Made by a program: the position numbers and the translations under genes. From Rhodocyclaceae bacterium (lineage in GTDB: Bacteria > Pseudomonadota > Gammaproteobacteria > Burkholderiales > Rhodocyclaceae), in assembly GCA_016702335.1 (NCBI GenBank), contig JADJEF010000003.1:186001-250000 (forward strand): a stretch of DNA of 64,000 bases, written 5' to 3'. Below the pieces are notes generated by a model. The model had not been told where the DNA came from. It ran no database searches and saw only the letters and a list, made by a program, of their open reading frames with translations. Positions 7,340 to 15,016 of the stretch are shown piece after piece (within the stretch, counting starts at the first letter, position 1; every line of letters begins with the position of its first letter).

Positions 7340-9184
7340 TCAAGTTTGCCTGGCGCCCAGGTTGCCATCGTGTGCATTGGTTTCGCCCTGTTGCTGCAAG
7401 CGCCACATCTGGGCGTAATGGCCTTCCAGCGTGAGCAGATGGTCGTGGCGACCGCGCTCGACGATGCAGCCCTTGTCCATCACCAGAATCTCATCGGCGC
7501 TCATGACCGTCGACAAGCGGTGGGCGATGATCAGGGTGGTGCGTCCGTGGGCCGCTTGCTCCAGTTCTGCCTGTATCGCCTTTTCTGTCTTGGAGTCCAG
7601 CGCCGAGGTCGCTTCGTCAAAAATCAGAATAGGGGGGTCCTTGAGCAGGGCGCGGGCAATGGCGACGCGCTGCTTTTCGCCGCCGGAAAGTTTCAGGCCG
7701 CGCTCGCCGACCCGGGTGTCGTACCGCTCGGGCAAGGATTCGATGAAGTCATGGATGTGCGCCGCGCGTGCCGCAGCGATGACTTCATCGCGCGTGGCGC
7801 TCGGCCTGCCGTACTGAATGTTGTAATAGATACTGTCATTGAACAGCACGGTGTCTTGCGGGACGATGCCGATGGCGGCGCGTACGCTCGCCTGGGTGAG
7901 CGCGCGCAGATCGCTGCCGTTGATGCGGATGCTGCCGCTGCCGGCTTCATAAAAGCGGTAAAGCAGACGGGCCAGCGTGGATTTGCCTGAGCCACTGTGT
8001 CCGACCACGGCCAGGCGGCCGCCGGCGGGCACGGAAAAATCGACGTTGAAGAGAATCTGGCGCGTCGGCTCATAGCCGAAATTGACCTGCTCGAAGCGCA
8101 GTGAGCACGGGCCGGCTTCCAGAGGCCGGGCGTCGGGCGCATCCTGGATCTCGCGGTTGGTGTCGAGCAGGCCGAACATCCGCTCGATGTCGGTCAGCGA
8201 TTGGCGAATCTCGCGGTAGAGCACGCCCAGGTGGTTCAGCGGCATGTACAACTGAATCAGAAACGCATTCACCAGCACGATATCGCCCACGGTCATTGCC
8301 CCGCTCACCACGCCCTCGGTGGCACGCCACATCATCAGGCTGACGCCGGCGGCAATGATCAGCGACTGGCCCAGATTCAAATATGAGAGCGAGACCTGGC
8401 TCTTGATCTGGGCCACTTCCCACTTGGCCAGTTGCGCATCGTAGCGCTGAGCCTCCCAGCACTCATTGTTGAAGTACTTGACCGTTTCGTAGTTGATCAG
8501 GCTGTCGATCGCACGCACGTTCGCCGCCGAGTCCAGTTCATTGACCTCGCGGCGCAGGTGCGTGCGCCAGTTGGTGACGAGGATGGTGTAGGTGACATAC
8601 AGCGTCAGGGTGCCGACCGTAATGGCGGTGAAGGCCCACTCATAACGCGCCGCCAGAATGCCGAGCACCAAGGCGATTTCAACCATGGTGGGCAGGATGG
8701 AGTACAGCGTATAGCTGATCAGCGAACTGATGGCGCGGTTGCCGCGCTCGATGTCACGGGTCAGGCCGCCGGTCTGACGTTCCAGGTGAAAGCGCAGGCT
8801 CAGTGCATGCAGATGCTCGAAGACCTGCAAGGCAATGGTGCGCACGGCCTGCTGCGTCACCCGCGCAAAGAGGATTTCGCGCAACTCGGTAAAGAGTGAA
8901 CTTGAAAAGCGCAGCGCGCCGTAGGTGGCCAGCAGTCCCATCGGCACCATCAGCAGCGCCTGATCGGCGGGGAGCGTCAGTTTGTCGATGATCTGCTTGA
9001 ACACAATGGGCACCGTGACATTGCCCACTTTGGCGGTCAGCAGGCAGGACAAGGCGAAGATCACTCGCCATTTCCAGGCCCAAAGGTAAGGCAGCAGGGT
9101 TTTGATGGTGCCCCAGTCGTGGCGCTCCGTCGGGGCGGGGGCAGGCAGGGAATTCAGGGAACTGGCAGGTGGAGCGCGGCGCAT
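7340..9184 (-). CDS. ABC exporter, Atm1/HMT1-like half-transporter
   Basis: A 614-aa fused membrane-ATPase half transporter that would act as a homodimer in the inner membrane. The N-terminal half has about six hydrophobic helices (from WRVIFALSCLLTAK onward). The C-terminal nucleotide-binding domain has Walker A GHSGSGKST, signature LSGGEKQR and Walker B ILIFDEATSALD. The opening LLPYLWAWKWRVIFAL and the YETVKYFNNE segment resemble the Atm1/HMT group, which exports glutathione-linked or metal-related compounds. The actual substrate cannot be read from the sequence. It is transcribed alone, leftward, with the gltI operon 88 bp downstream. Confidence 0.85.
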   Translation of the reverse strand: MRRAPPASSLNSLPAPAPTERHDWGTIKTLLPYLWAWKWRVIFALSCLLTAKVGNVTVPIVFKQIIDKLTLPADQALLMVPMGLLATYGALRFSSSLFTELREILFARVTQQAVRTIALQVFEHLHALSLRFHLERQTGGLTRDIERGNRAISSLISYTLYSILPTMVEIALVLGILAARYEWAFTAITVGTLTLYVTYTILVTNWRTHLRREVNELDSAANVRAIDSLINYETVKYFNNECWEAQRYDAQLAKWEVAQIKSQVSLSYLNLGQSLIIAAGVSLMMWRATEGVVSGAMTVGDIVLVNAFLIQLYMPLNHLGVLYREIRQSLTDIERMFGLLDTNREIQDAPDARPLEAGPCSLRFEQVNFGYEPTRQILFNVDFSVPAGGRLAVVGHSGSGKSTLARLLYRFYEAGSGSIRINGSDLRALTQASVRAAIGIVPQDTVLFNDSIYYNIQYGRPSATRDEVIAAARAAHIHDFIESLPERYDTRVGERGLKLSGGEKQRVAIARALLKDPPILIFDEATSALDSKTEKAIQAELEQAAHGRTTLIIAHRLSTVMSADEILVMDKGCIVERGRHDHLLTLEGHYAQMWRLQQQGETNAHDGNLGARQT

Positions 9185-9515
9185 CGGGCGAGTGTAGCAG
9201 TGTGTGAGCGGCGATCATCGCCCAATAATCGGCATCGAGTCACAGGCGAGTAGCAATGCAAGCCGATGAAGTCGAATTCGGGCAAATCCGGCGGATGACA
9301 GAAATCGGTAGATGTATCGTCAACAAGGTCGCGTACCCGACAGTGTGCCATCACTAGTTGTCGCCAATCGGGGACAGGGAGGCCCGATCGTGCCAGATGG
9401 TTCGGACAGTCATGCTGGCACCGATTCGTCGTACCATTGCTAAAGGCTTATGTTGGCGCTATCGATGGTTTGGACTTTAGGCACGGACGTAATGGTTGAA
9501 GGAGGGGTGCAATAA
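9185..9515. other. 331-bp intergenic region without a recognisable gene
   Basis: Divergent spacer between the ABC exporter (leftward) and a solute-binding protein (rightward), so it must hold both promoters. I see a good Shine-Dalgarno, GGAGG, at 9501-9505 for the rightward gene. I see no convincing sigma-70 pair, repeat copy or RNA structure. Short open frames here have no coding character. Confidence 0.5.
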
Positions 9516-10337
9516 ATGATGCAACGATGGCTGTGCAATTGGAATGCTACGCTGGGTAAGCGCTTCGCTCTGCTATGTCTGCTCGCGCTGCCATGCTTGG
9601 CACCCGGCATCGGGCGTGCCGGTGAGGACGTGGGCACCGTGAGCGCGGTGAAAGTGGTGAAAGTGGTGAAAGTGGTGAAAGTGGTGACGCTGAATTATCC
9701 CCCCTACACCGGTGCCGCACTGCCCGGCGGCGGTGCCATGGTACGTATTACGCGCGAAGCCATGAAGCGCGTCGGGTTTCAACTGGAGGTGGAATTTCTG
9801 CCCTGGAATCGGGCACTGTACGAACTGCGTACCGGCAGTGCCGACGGTCTGGTGAATATCTGGCGCAGCGAAGAGCGAGAGCAGTGGTTGCACTATTCGC
9901 GCCCCATTCTGACCAACGACGTGGGTCTCATCGTGCAAAAGGCCCGTCCGCTTCGATACGCACGGCTGGAAGAGTTGCGCGCTTACCGTATTGGTACGGT
10001 GCGCGGCTATGCCAACCCGGTGCAATTCAACGAGGCGAAGATTCCAGTATTCACCAGTGAAACCGACGAAATCAATTTACGGGCGCTGGCCAGCGGACGC
10101 CTTGATGCCGTTCTGATCGACCGGGGCGTGGGGCGCTACCTTGCGCTGAGCAAGCTGGCTGAACGCGCGGATGAACTGACCTGGCTTGAGCCAGTGATCG
10201 AGGCGATGCCCAATTACTTCGTGGTCCCGCGCGATGCGCCCCGCTCGGCAGAGCTGCTCGACGCCTTCAATCGTGGCCTGGAAAGCATGAGACGTGACGG
10301 CACCTTGGCGGCAGAGATCAAGACGCTGATCAACTAG
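9516..10337 (+). CDS. Periplasmic solute-binding protein (SBP_bac_3 family) with VKV tandem repeat
   Basis: A 273-aa exported protein of the amino-acid-binding fold. The signal peptide ends near GRAGED, about residue 40. The mature domain contains TLNYPPYTG, GAMVRITREAMKR and LPWNRALYEL, as in short single-gene binding proteins often found alone in betaproteobacteria. The start at 9516 follows GGAGG by a normal spacing. Immediately after the signal peptide, four perfect 9-bp units encode repeated VKV residues, an in-frame expansion absent from typical relatives. No permease is adjacent, so it may be an orphan receptor or may serve a transporter elsewhere. The ligand is unknown. Confidence 0.82.
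   Translation: MMQRWLCNWNATLGKRFALLCLLALPCLAPGIGRAGEDVGTVSAVKVVKVVKVVKVVTLNYPPYTGAALPGGGAMVRITREAMKRVGFQLEVEFLPWNRALYELRTGSADGLVNIWRSEEREQWLHYSRPILTNDVGLIVQKARPLRYARLEELRAYRIGTVRGYANPVQFNEAKIPVFTSETDEINLRALASGRLDAVLIDRGVGRYLALSKLAERADELTWLEPVIEAMPNYFVVPRDAPRSAELLDAFNRGLESMRRDGTLAAEIKTLIN
9648..9683 (+). repeat. 9-bp tandem repeat (GTGAAAGTG x4) inside a binding-protein gene
   Basis: Four exact head-to-tail copies of GTGAAAGTG, each adding Val-Lys-Val. The unit is a multiple of three, so copy-number change would alter length without breaking the frame. Confidence 0.95.
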
Positions 10338-10524
10338 GCGGGCGGTGCGTTGCCCGAAATCTGACCCCGTCGTCGGTTGTTTTCATCGAAGCACAAGCGC
10401 GACTCCGTGCTGCCCGGGCGGATCGTCACTATGTGCGCCGTCTCGCATGGGTGCGCAGTCGCTTCCCGTGTCATGCGGGGACCCAAAAAAATCAATTTGA
10501 CCTTTTCACTCATTGCGATCATCA

Positions 10525-10542
10525 TTCAAACAGTTGTTTGAA
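10525..10542. promoter_or_regulatory. Perfect 18-bp palindrome, probable operator of the adjacent TetR regulator
   Basis: TTCAAACAGTTGTTTGAA is a perfect inverted repeat (8+2+8) 24-27 bp upstream of the likely start of the TetR-family gene. The CAAACA/TGTTTG half-sites resemble those described for PsrA, a fatty-acid-responsive TetR repressor. The site suggests autoregulation and possibly control of the fad genes downstream. Confidence 0.7.
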
Positions 10543-10568
10543 ACCAACGTTTGCAGCGCGGAGTGATG

Positions 10569-11300
10569 ATGGCGGCTTCTATCCCTGTTGAGTACGCCCC
10601 GGTGCCCGATACCCGCACGCGCATTCTGGATGCCGCAGAGGCGCTGTTTGCGGCACGTGGTTTCGAGGCCACCACGATGCGCATGATTACCTCGGCGGCC
10701 CAGGCCAATCTGGCTTCGGTGAATTACCACTTTGGCGCCAAGGAATCGCTGATTGAAGAAGTTTTCCGCCGCCGCCTCGGTGCCATCACCGCTCGCATGC
10801 TGGCGCGGCTTGATGAGCTGGAGCGAGCAAGCGACAGCGGCGTGATCCGGCCCAGCAAGATCGTCGAAGCGTTTTTCGGCGAGGCAATCTGTGCCGCAGC
10901 CGATGAAGCCCGTGGCGGCAAGGTGTTCATGCGTCTTTTTGGACGCACCCTGACCGAGCCCAATGAGTTCGTGCGCAACTTTCTCAAGCGTGAGTACGCC
11001 ATTGCCGTCGAGCGCTACAAGCAGGCTTTGTTCCGCGCCCTGCCGGGCGTCAGCCCTGAAGAGATTGTCTGGCGGCTGCACTTCATGCTGGGGGCCACTG
11101 CGCATGCAATTGCCGGTGCCGATGCGCTCAATTTGCTGGGTGACGAAATGATTGCTGCCGCTGACGCGGACACGCTGTATGCGCGCCTGATGAGCTTTTT
11201 GCTCGGTGGTCTGCGCGCGCCCTTGCCCTTGACTGGGGCCAACAATGTTTCATCCGCCCCGGCAACGCCGAAGGCGGCGAGCAGCAAACGGGATGGCTGA
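10569..11300 (+). CDS. TetR-family regulator, PsrA-like
   Basis: A DNA-binding repressor of about 243 aa. The N-terminal helix-turn-helix spans TRTRILDAAEALFAARGFEATTM (split here over residues about 15-37) and ends in the typical VNYHFGAKESLI. The C-terminal ligand domain is PsrA-like (RLFGRTLTEPNEF, WRLHFMLGATAHAIAG). The start is ambiguous between ATGs at 10566 and 10569; the latter sits six bases from CGGAG. It lies 56 bp upstream of fadE and the beta-oxidation genes and behind a perfect palindrome. I infer that it senses acyl-CoA or long-chain fatty acid and controls these genes. The C-terminus (SSAPATPKAASSKRDG) is a disordered tail. Confidence 0.82.
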   Translation: MAASIPVEYAPVPDTRTRILDAAEALFAARGFEATTMRMITSAAQANLASVNYHFGAKESLIEEVFRRRLGAITARMLARLDELERASDSGVIRPSKIVEAFFGEAICAAADEARGGKVFMRLFGRTLTEPNEFVRNFLKREYAIAVERYKQALFRALPGVSPEEIVWRLHFMLGATAHAIAGADALNLLGDEMIAAADADTLYARLMSFLLGGLRAPLPLTGANNVSSAPATPKAASSKRDG

Positions 11301-11356
11301 TGGCCGTTAGGCAGCGCCCTGAGTCATTGTAGTTTCGATAGTCACAGGAGATCCTC

Positions 11357-13708
11357 ATGATCTGGTTCATTGCAATTCTCACTAGTGCTTCTCTCGTACT
11401 GTTCGTGCCTCTGGTGCGTCGAACGCTGCTGACCGGGCCGATTTTCGGTCTGTATCGCAAGCTGCTGCCGTCGATGTCGCAAACCGAGAAAGAGGCCCTT
11501 GAAGCCGGCACCGTCTGGTGGGAGGGCGAACTCTTCTCAGGCAAGCCCGCCTGGGAAAAGCTGCTCGCCTACCCCGCACCCAACTTGTCGGCCGAGGAGC
11601 AGTCGTTCCTCAACAACGAGTGCGAACAACTCTGCCGCCTGGTCAGCGACTGGGAAACCACCCAGAAGCATCACGATCTTTCGCCGGAAGCCTGGGCTTT
11701 CATCAAAGACAAGGGCTTTCTGGGCATGATCATTCCCAAGGCCTATGGCGGCTTGCAGTTCTCGGCCTACGCGCACTCGCAAGTAGCGCAAAAGCTCTCG
11801 ACCCAATGCGGGGCCTCCGCGGTGTCGGTGATGGTGCCCAACTCGCTCGGCCCGGCTGAACTGCTGCTGCACTACGGCACCGATGCGCAGAAAAATTACT
11901 ACCTGCCGCGTCTGGCCCGTGGCGAGGAAATTCCCGCCTTTGCCCTGACCAACCCCAATGCCGGTTCCGACGCGGCATCGATTCCCGATGTGGGCATCAT
12001 TTGTAAGGGCATGCACGACGGCAAGGAGGTGCTGGGCATGCGCGTGACCTGGGACAAGCGCTACATCACTCTCGGCCCCATCTGCACCATCCTCGGCCTC
12101 GCCTTTCGCCTTCACGACCCCGAGAAGCTACTGGGTGACAAGGAAGATCTTGGCATTACCTGCGCGCTGGTGCCGACCCATCACGAGGGCGTCAACATCG
12201 GGCGCCGTCACTTCCCCCTTAATGCGGTGTTCCAGAATGGCCCGAACTGGGGGCGTGATGTGTTCATGCCCCTGGAGTGGATCATCGGCGGACCCGCGAT
12301 GGCCGGTCAGGGTTGGCGCATGTTGATGGAGTGTCTGGCTGCCGGGCGCTCGATCTCTTTGCCCGCCTCGAACACCGGCATGGCCAAGCTGGCCACGCGT
12401 GCCACCGGCGGCTACGCCCGGGTGCGCAGCCAGTTCAAGACCGCCATTGGCAAATTCGAAGGCATTGAAGAGCCCCTGGCACGCATGGGTGGCCACACTT
12501 ACCTGATGGATGCCGCACGAATGATGACCGCCACCGCCATCGATCTGGGCGAGAAGCCTTCGGTGGCGTCGGCCATCGTCAAGTACCACATTACCGAGCG
12601 TGCCCGTATCGTGGTCAATGACGCCATGGACATCCTGGGTGGCAAGGGAATTTGCCTTGGCCCGAACAACTTCATGGGTCGTGCGTATCAGCAGGTTCCG
12701 GTTTCGATTACCGTTGAGGGGGCCAACATTTTGACGCGCAGCCTGATCATCTTCGGCCAGGGCGCGATACGTTGCCACCCGTATGTGCTCAGCGAAATGC
12801 GCGCGGCACAAAACCCGGACGCGCCGCAGGCACGGGTCAATTTTGACCGGGCGATCTCAGGCCATGTCGCCTTCGCGATCACCAATGGCGTGCGTACTCT
12901 CGGACACGGTCTCACTCGCGGGTTGTTCGCCGCGGCACCTGCGAAGGTGGCACCGGAAGCCAAGGGCTACTACAAGGATCTCGCTCGTTATTCGGCCGCG
13001 TTCGCGTTTTTGTCTGACGTATCGATGGGCGTACTCGGTGGCGAACTCAAGCGCCGCGAGAAGCTCTCGGCGCGTCTGGGCGACATTCTCTCGCTGATGT
13101 ATCTGGCTTCAGCCACGCTCAGACGCTACGAAGTCGAAGGCCGTCAGACTGCCGATGCGCCGCTCATGCACTGGGCGATGCAGGATGCGCTGTTTAAGAT
13201 TCAGGCGGCGTTCGATGGCGTGCTGGCAAACTTCCCCAGCCGCGTTTTGGCGAAGATGCTGAATGCGATGATCTTCCCGCTTGATCGCCTGTTGGGGCGT
13301 GAGCATGGGGTGCCGACCGACGAACTGGGGCATCAAGTTGCGCAGTTGCTGATCGGGCCGTCCGCAACCCGCGATCGCCTCACGGCCGGCATGTATGCCC
13401 CGCTGGATGAGAACGATGCCGTCGGCGTGGTGGAACTGGCGCTGGCCGCCACTGTCGCTTGTGAGCCCATCGACGCGAAGATCAAAGCCGCACAGAAATT
13501 GCGCCAAGTCGGCGCTGGTAACACGGCGATTCGCGAAGCGATGGATGCGGGCGTCATCACGGCAGCCGAATACGCGCTGCTCGAACGCCGCGCTTACTTG
13601 CGCGACAAGGCGGTGCGCGTTGATGATTTTCCGCAGGACTTTCATCACGAGTCCGTCGTGTCGCGTAATCTCGCCTCCGTACCCATGCCGCACAAGCTTG
13701 CCGCCTGA
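11357..13708 (+). CDS. fadE: Acyl-CoA dehydrogenase, FadE type
   Basis: Catalyses the first, FAD-dependent step of fatty-acid beta-oxidation. At 783 aa it matches the long FadE form, which has an N-terminal membrane-associated stretch, the dehydrogenase core and an extra C-terminal domain. Seen: an N-terminal hydrophobic segment (IWFIAILTSASLVLFVPLV), FALTNPNAGSDA in the substrate/FAD region, and GGKGICLGPNNFMGRAYQ. AGGAG precedes the ATG at 11357. The dispersed repeat is translated near the C-terminus (13502-13530) as QVGAGNTAI within the extra domain, with the frame kept. The thiolase gene follows after 18 bp, forming a fad operon with the upstream TetR gene as likely regulator. Confidence 0.93.
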   Translation: MIWFIAILTSASLVLFVPLVRRTLLTGPIFGLYRKLLPSMSQTEKEALEAGTVWWEGELFSGKPAWEKLLAYPAPNLSAEEQSFLNNECEQLCRLVSDWETTQKHHDLSPEAWAFIKDKGFLGMIIPKAYGGLQFSAYAHSQVAQKLSTQCGASAVSVMVPNSLGPAELLLHYGTDAQKNYYLPRLARGEEIPAFALTNPNAGSDAASIPDVGIICKGMHDGKEVLGMRVTWDKRYITLGPICTILGLAFRLHDPEKLLGDKEDLGITCALVPTHHEGVNIGRRHFPLNAVFQNGPNWGRDVFMPLEWIIGGPAMAGQGWRMLMECLAAGRSISLPASNTGMAKLATRATGGYARVRSQFKTAIGKFEGIEEPLARMGGHTYLMDAARMMTATAIDLGEKPSVASAIVKYHITERARIVVNDAMDILGGKGICLGPNNFMGRAYQQVPVSITVEGANILTRSLIIFGQGAIRCHPYVLSEMRAAQNPDAPQARVNFDRAISGHVAFAITNGVRTLGHGLTRGLFAAAPAKVAPEAKGYYKDLARYSAAFAFLSDVSMGVLGGELKRREKLSARLGDILSLMYLASATLRRYEVEGRQTADAPLMHWAMQDALFKIQAAFDGVLANFPSRVLAKMLNAMIFPLDRLLGREHGVPTDELGHQVAQLLIGPSATRDRLTAGMYAPLDENDAVGVVELALAATVACEPIDAKIKAAQKLRQVGAGNTAIREAMDAGVITAAEYALLERRAYLRDKAVRVDDFPQDFHHESVVSRNLASVPMPHKLAA
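13502..13530 (-). repeat. 29-bp dispersed repeat inside fadE
   Basis: Read on the minus strand: ATCGCC + GTGTTA + CCAGCGCCGACTTGGCG, differing from the family form only in the last bases. In fadE it encodes QVGAGNTAI. Confidence 0.92.
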
Positions 13709-13726
13709 TTTTTCTAGGAACCTACT

Positions 13727-15016
13727 ATGACTTTCAAACCTGTTTATATCGTCGATGGCGCACGTTCGCCCTTCCTCAAGTCGCGCAACGTACCCGGCCC
13801 CTTCGCGGCGGCCGATCTGGCAACCGCGAGCGGACGTGCGCTGCTGGCCCGCCAGCCCTTTGCCCCGGAGCAACTCTCGGAGGTGATTGTCGGCTGCGCC
13901 AGCCCGAGCGTCGATGAGGTGAATATCGGCCGCGTGATTGCCCTGCGTCTGGGCTGCGGGCAGAAAGTGCCCGGCTGGACGGTGATGCGCAATTGCGCCT
14001 CGGGCATGCAGGCCATCGATTCGGCGATTGCCAATATTCAGAGCGGACGTTCCTCGCTGGTCATGGCCGGCGGTGTCGATGCCTTGTCGCGCGCGCCGCT
14101 GCTGTATTCCGACAAGATGGTGCTGTGGTTCAGCAAGATGGCCGGCGCGCGCACGACCGGCGCCAAGCTTGGCCTGTTTGCCAAGCTGCGCCCGGCGATG
14201 CTGCTTTCGCCGGTGCTCGGTATCGTCAAAGGCCTGACCGACCCGGTGGTTGATCTGCTGATGGGCCAGACGGCCGAAAATCTCGCTTGGAAATTCGGCA
14301 TCAGCCGCGACCAGATGGATGAGTTTTCGGTGGAAAGCCATAAACGCGTTTCGGCGGCGCAAAAGACCGGCCACATGAGCGACGAAATCATTCCGCTGAT
14401 CGGGCCGGATGGCAAGGTCTATGCCGAAGACGACGGTGTGCGGCACGACTCGAGCAAGGCCAATCTGGGCAAGCTCAAGCCTTTCTTTGATCGCAAGTTC
14501 GGGCGCATCACGGCCGGCAACAGCTCGCAGATCACCGACGGTGCCGCCTGGCTGCTGCTGGCCTCGGAAGAGGCTGTCAAGGAATACGATCTGGAGCCCA
14601 TCGGCAAAATAACCGACACGCAGTGGGCCGGTCTGGACCCGGCGCAGATGGGTCTGGGCCCGGTGCATTCATCCACACCGATTCTGCAGCGTCATGGTCT
14701 GGGCTTGAACGATCTGGACGCCTGGGAGATCAACGAAGCCTTCGCCGCGCAAATTCTCGGCTGCATTCATGCGTGGGAGGATGACGCCTACTGCAAAGAG
14801 CATCTGGGCTTGGACAACGCCATGGGCGCACTTGATCGCGCCAAACTGAATATTGACGGCGGCGCAATCGCGCTGGGGCATCCCGTCGGCGCATCCGGTG
14901 CGCGCATCGTCTTGCATGCCTTGCAAGTGTTACGTCGCACCGGGGGCAAGCGCGCTATGGCATCGATTTGTATCGGTGGCGGTCAAGGAGGTTCTGTTTT
15001 GGTGGAGACACTGTGA
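13727..15016 (+). CDS. Acetyl-CoA C-acyltransferase (thiolase, FadI-like)
   Basis: Thiolytic cleavage of 3-ketoacyl-CoA, the last beta-oxidation step. The 429-aa length and sequence (VYIVDGARSPFLKSRNVPG, MRNCASGMQAID with the nucleophilic Cys, ALGHPVGASGAR with the catalytic His, CIGGGQGG with the second Cys) fit the FadI-type long thiolases. The insert between the two halves (DKMVLWFSKM onward) is the FadI loop. It lies 18 bp after fadE and its TGA shares a base with the ATG of the following hydratase/dehydrogenase, indicating one transcript and coupled translation. The set should act as the beta-oxidation complex. Confidence 0.92.
   Translation: MTFKPVYIVDGARSPFLKSRNVPGPFAAADLATASGRALLARQPFAPEQLSEVIVGCASPSVDEVNIGRVIALRLGCGQKVPGWTVMRNCASGMQAIDSAIANIQSGRSSLVMAGGVDALSRAPLLYSDKMVLWFSKMAGARTTGAKLGLFAKLRPAMLLSPVLGIVKGLTDPVVDLLMGQTAENLAWKFGISRDQMDEFSVESHKRVSAAQKTGHMSDEIIPLIGPDGKVYAEDDGVRHDSSKANLGKLKPFFDRKFGRITAGNSSQITDGAAWLLLASEEAVKEYDLEPIGKITDTQWAGLDPAQMGLGPVHSSTPILQRHGLGLNDLDAWEINEAFAAQILGCIHAWEDDAYCKEHLGLDNAMGALDRAKLNIDGGAIALGHPVGASGARIVLHALQVLRRTGGKRAMASICIGGGQGGSVLVETL

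Noticed and set aside
9154..9354. Short minus-strand open frame in the 9185-9515 spacer
   Set aside because: Composition and lack of a start signal argue against coding.
13109..14668. A 519-codon minus-strand open frame opposite fadE/thiolase
   Set aside because: Same reason: a shadow of two well-supported plus-strand genes.
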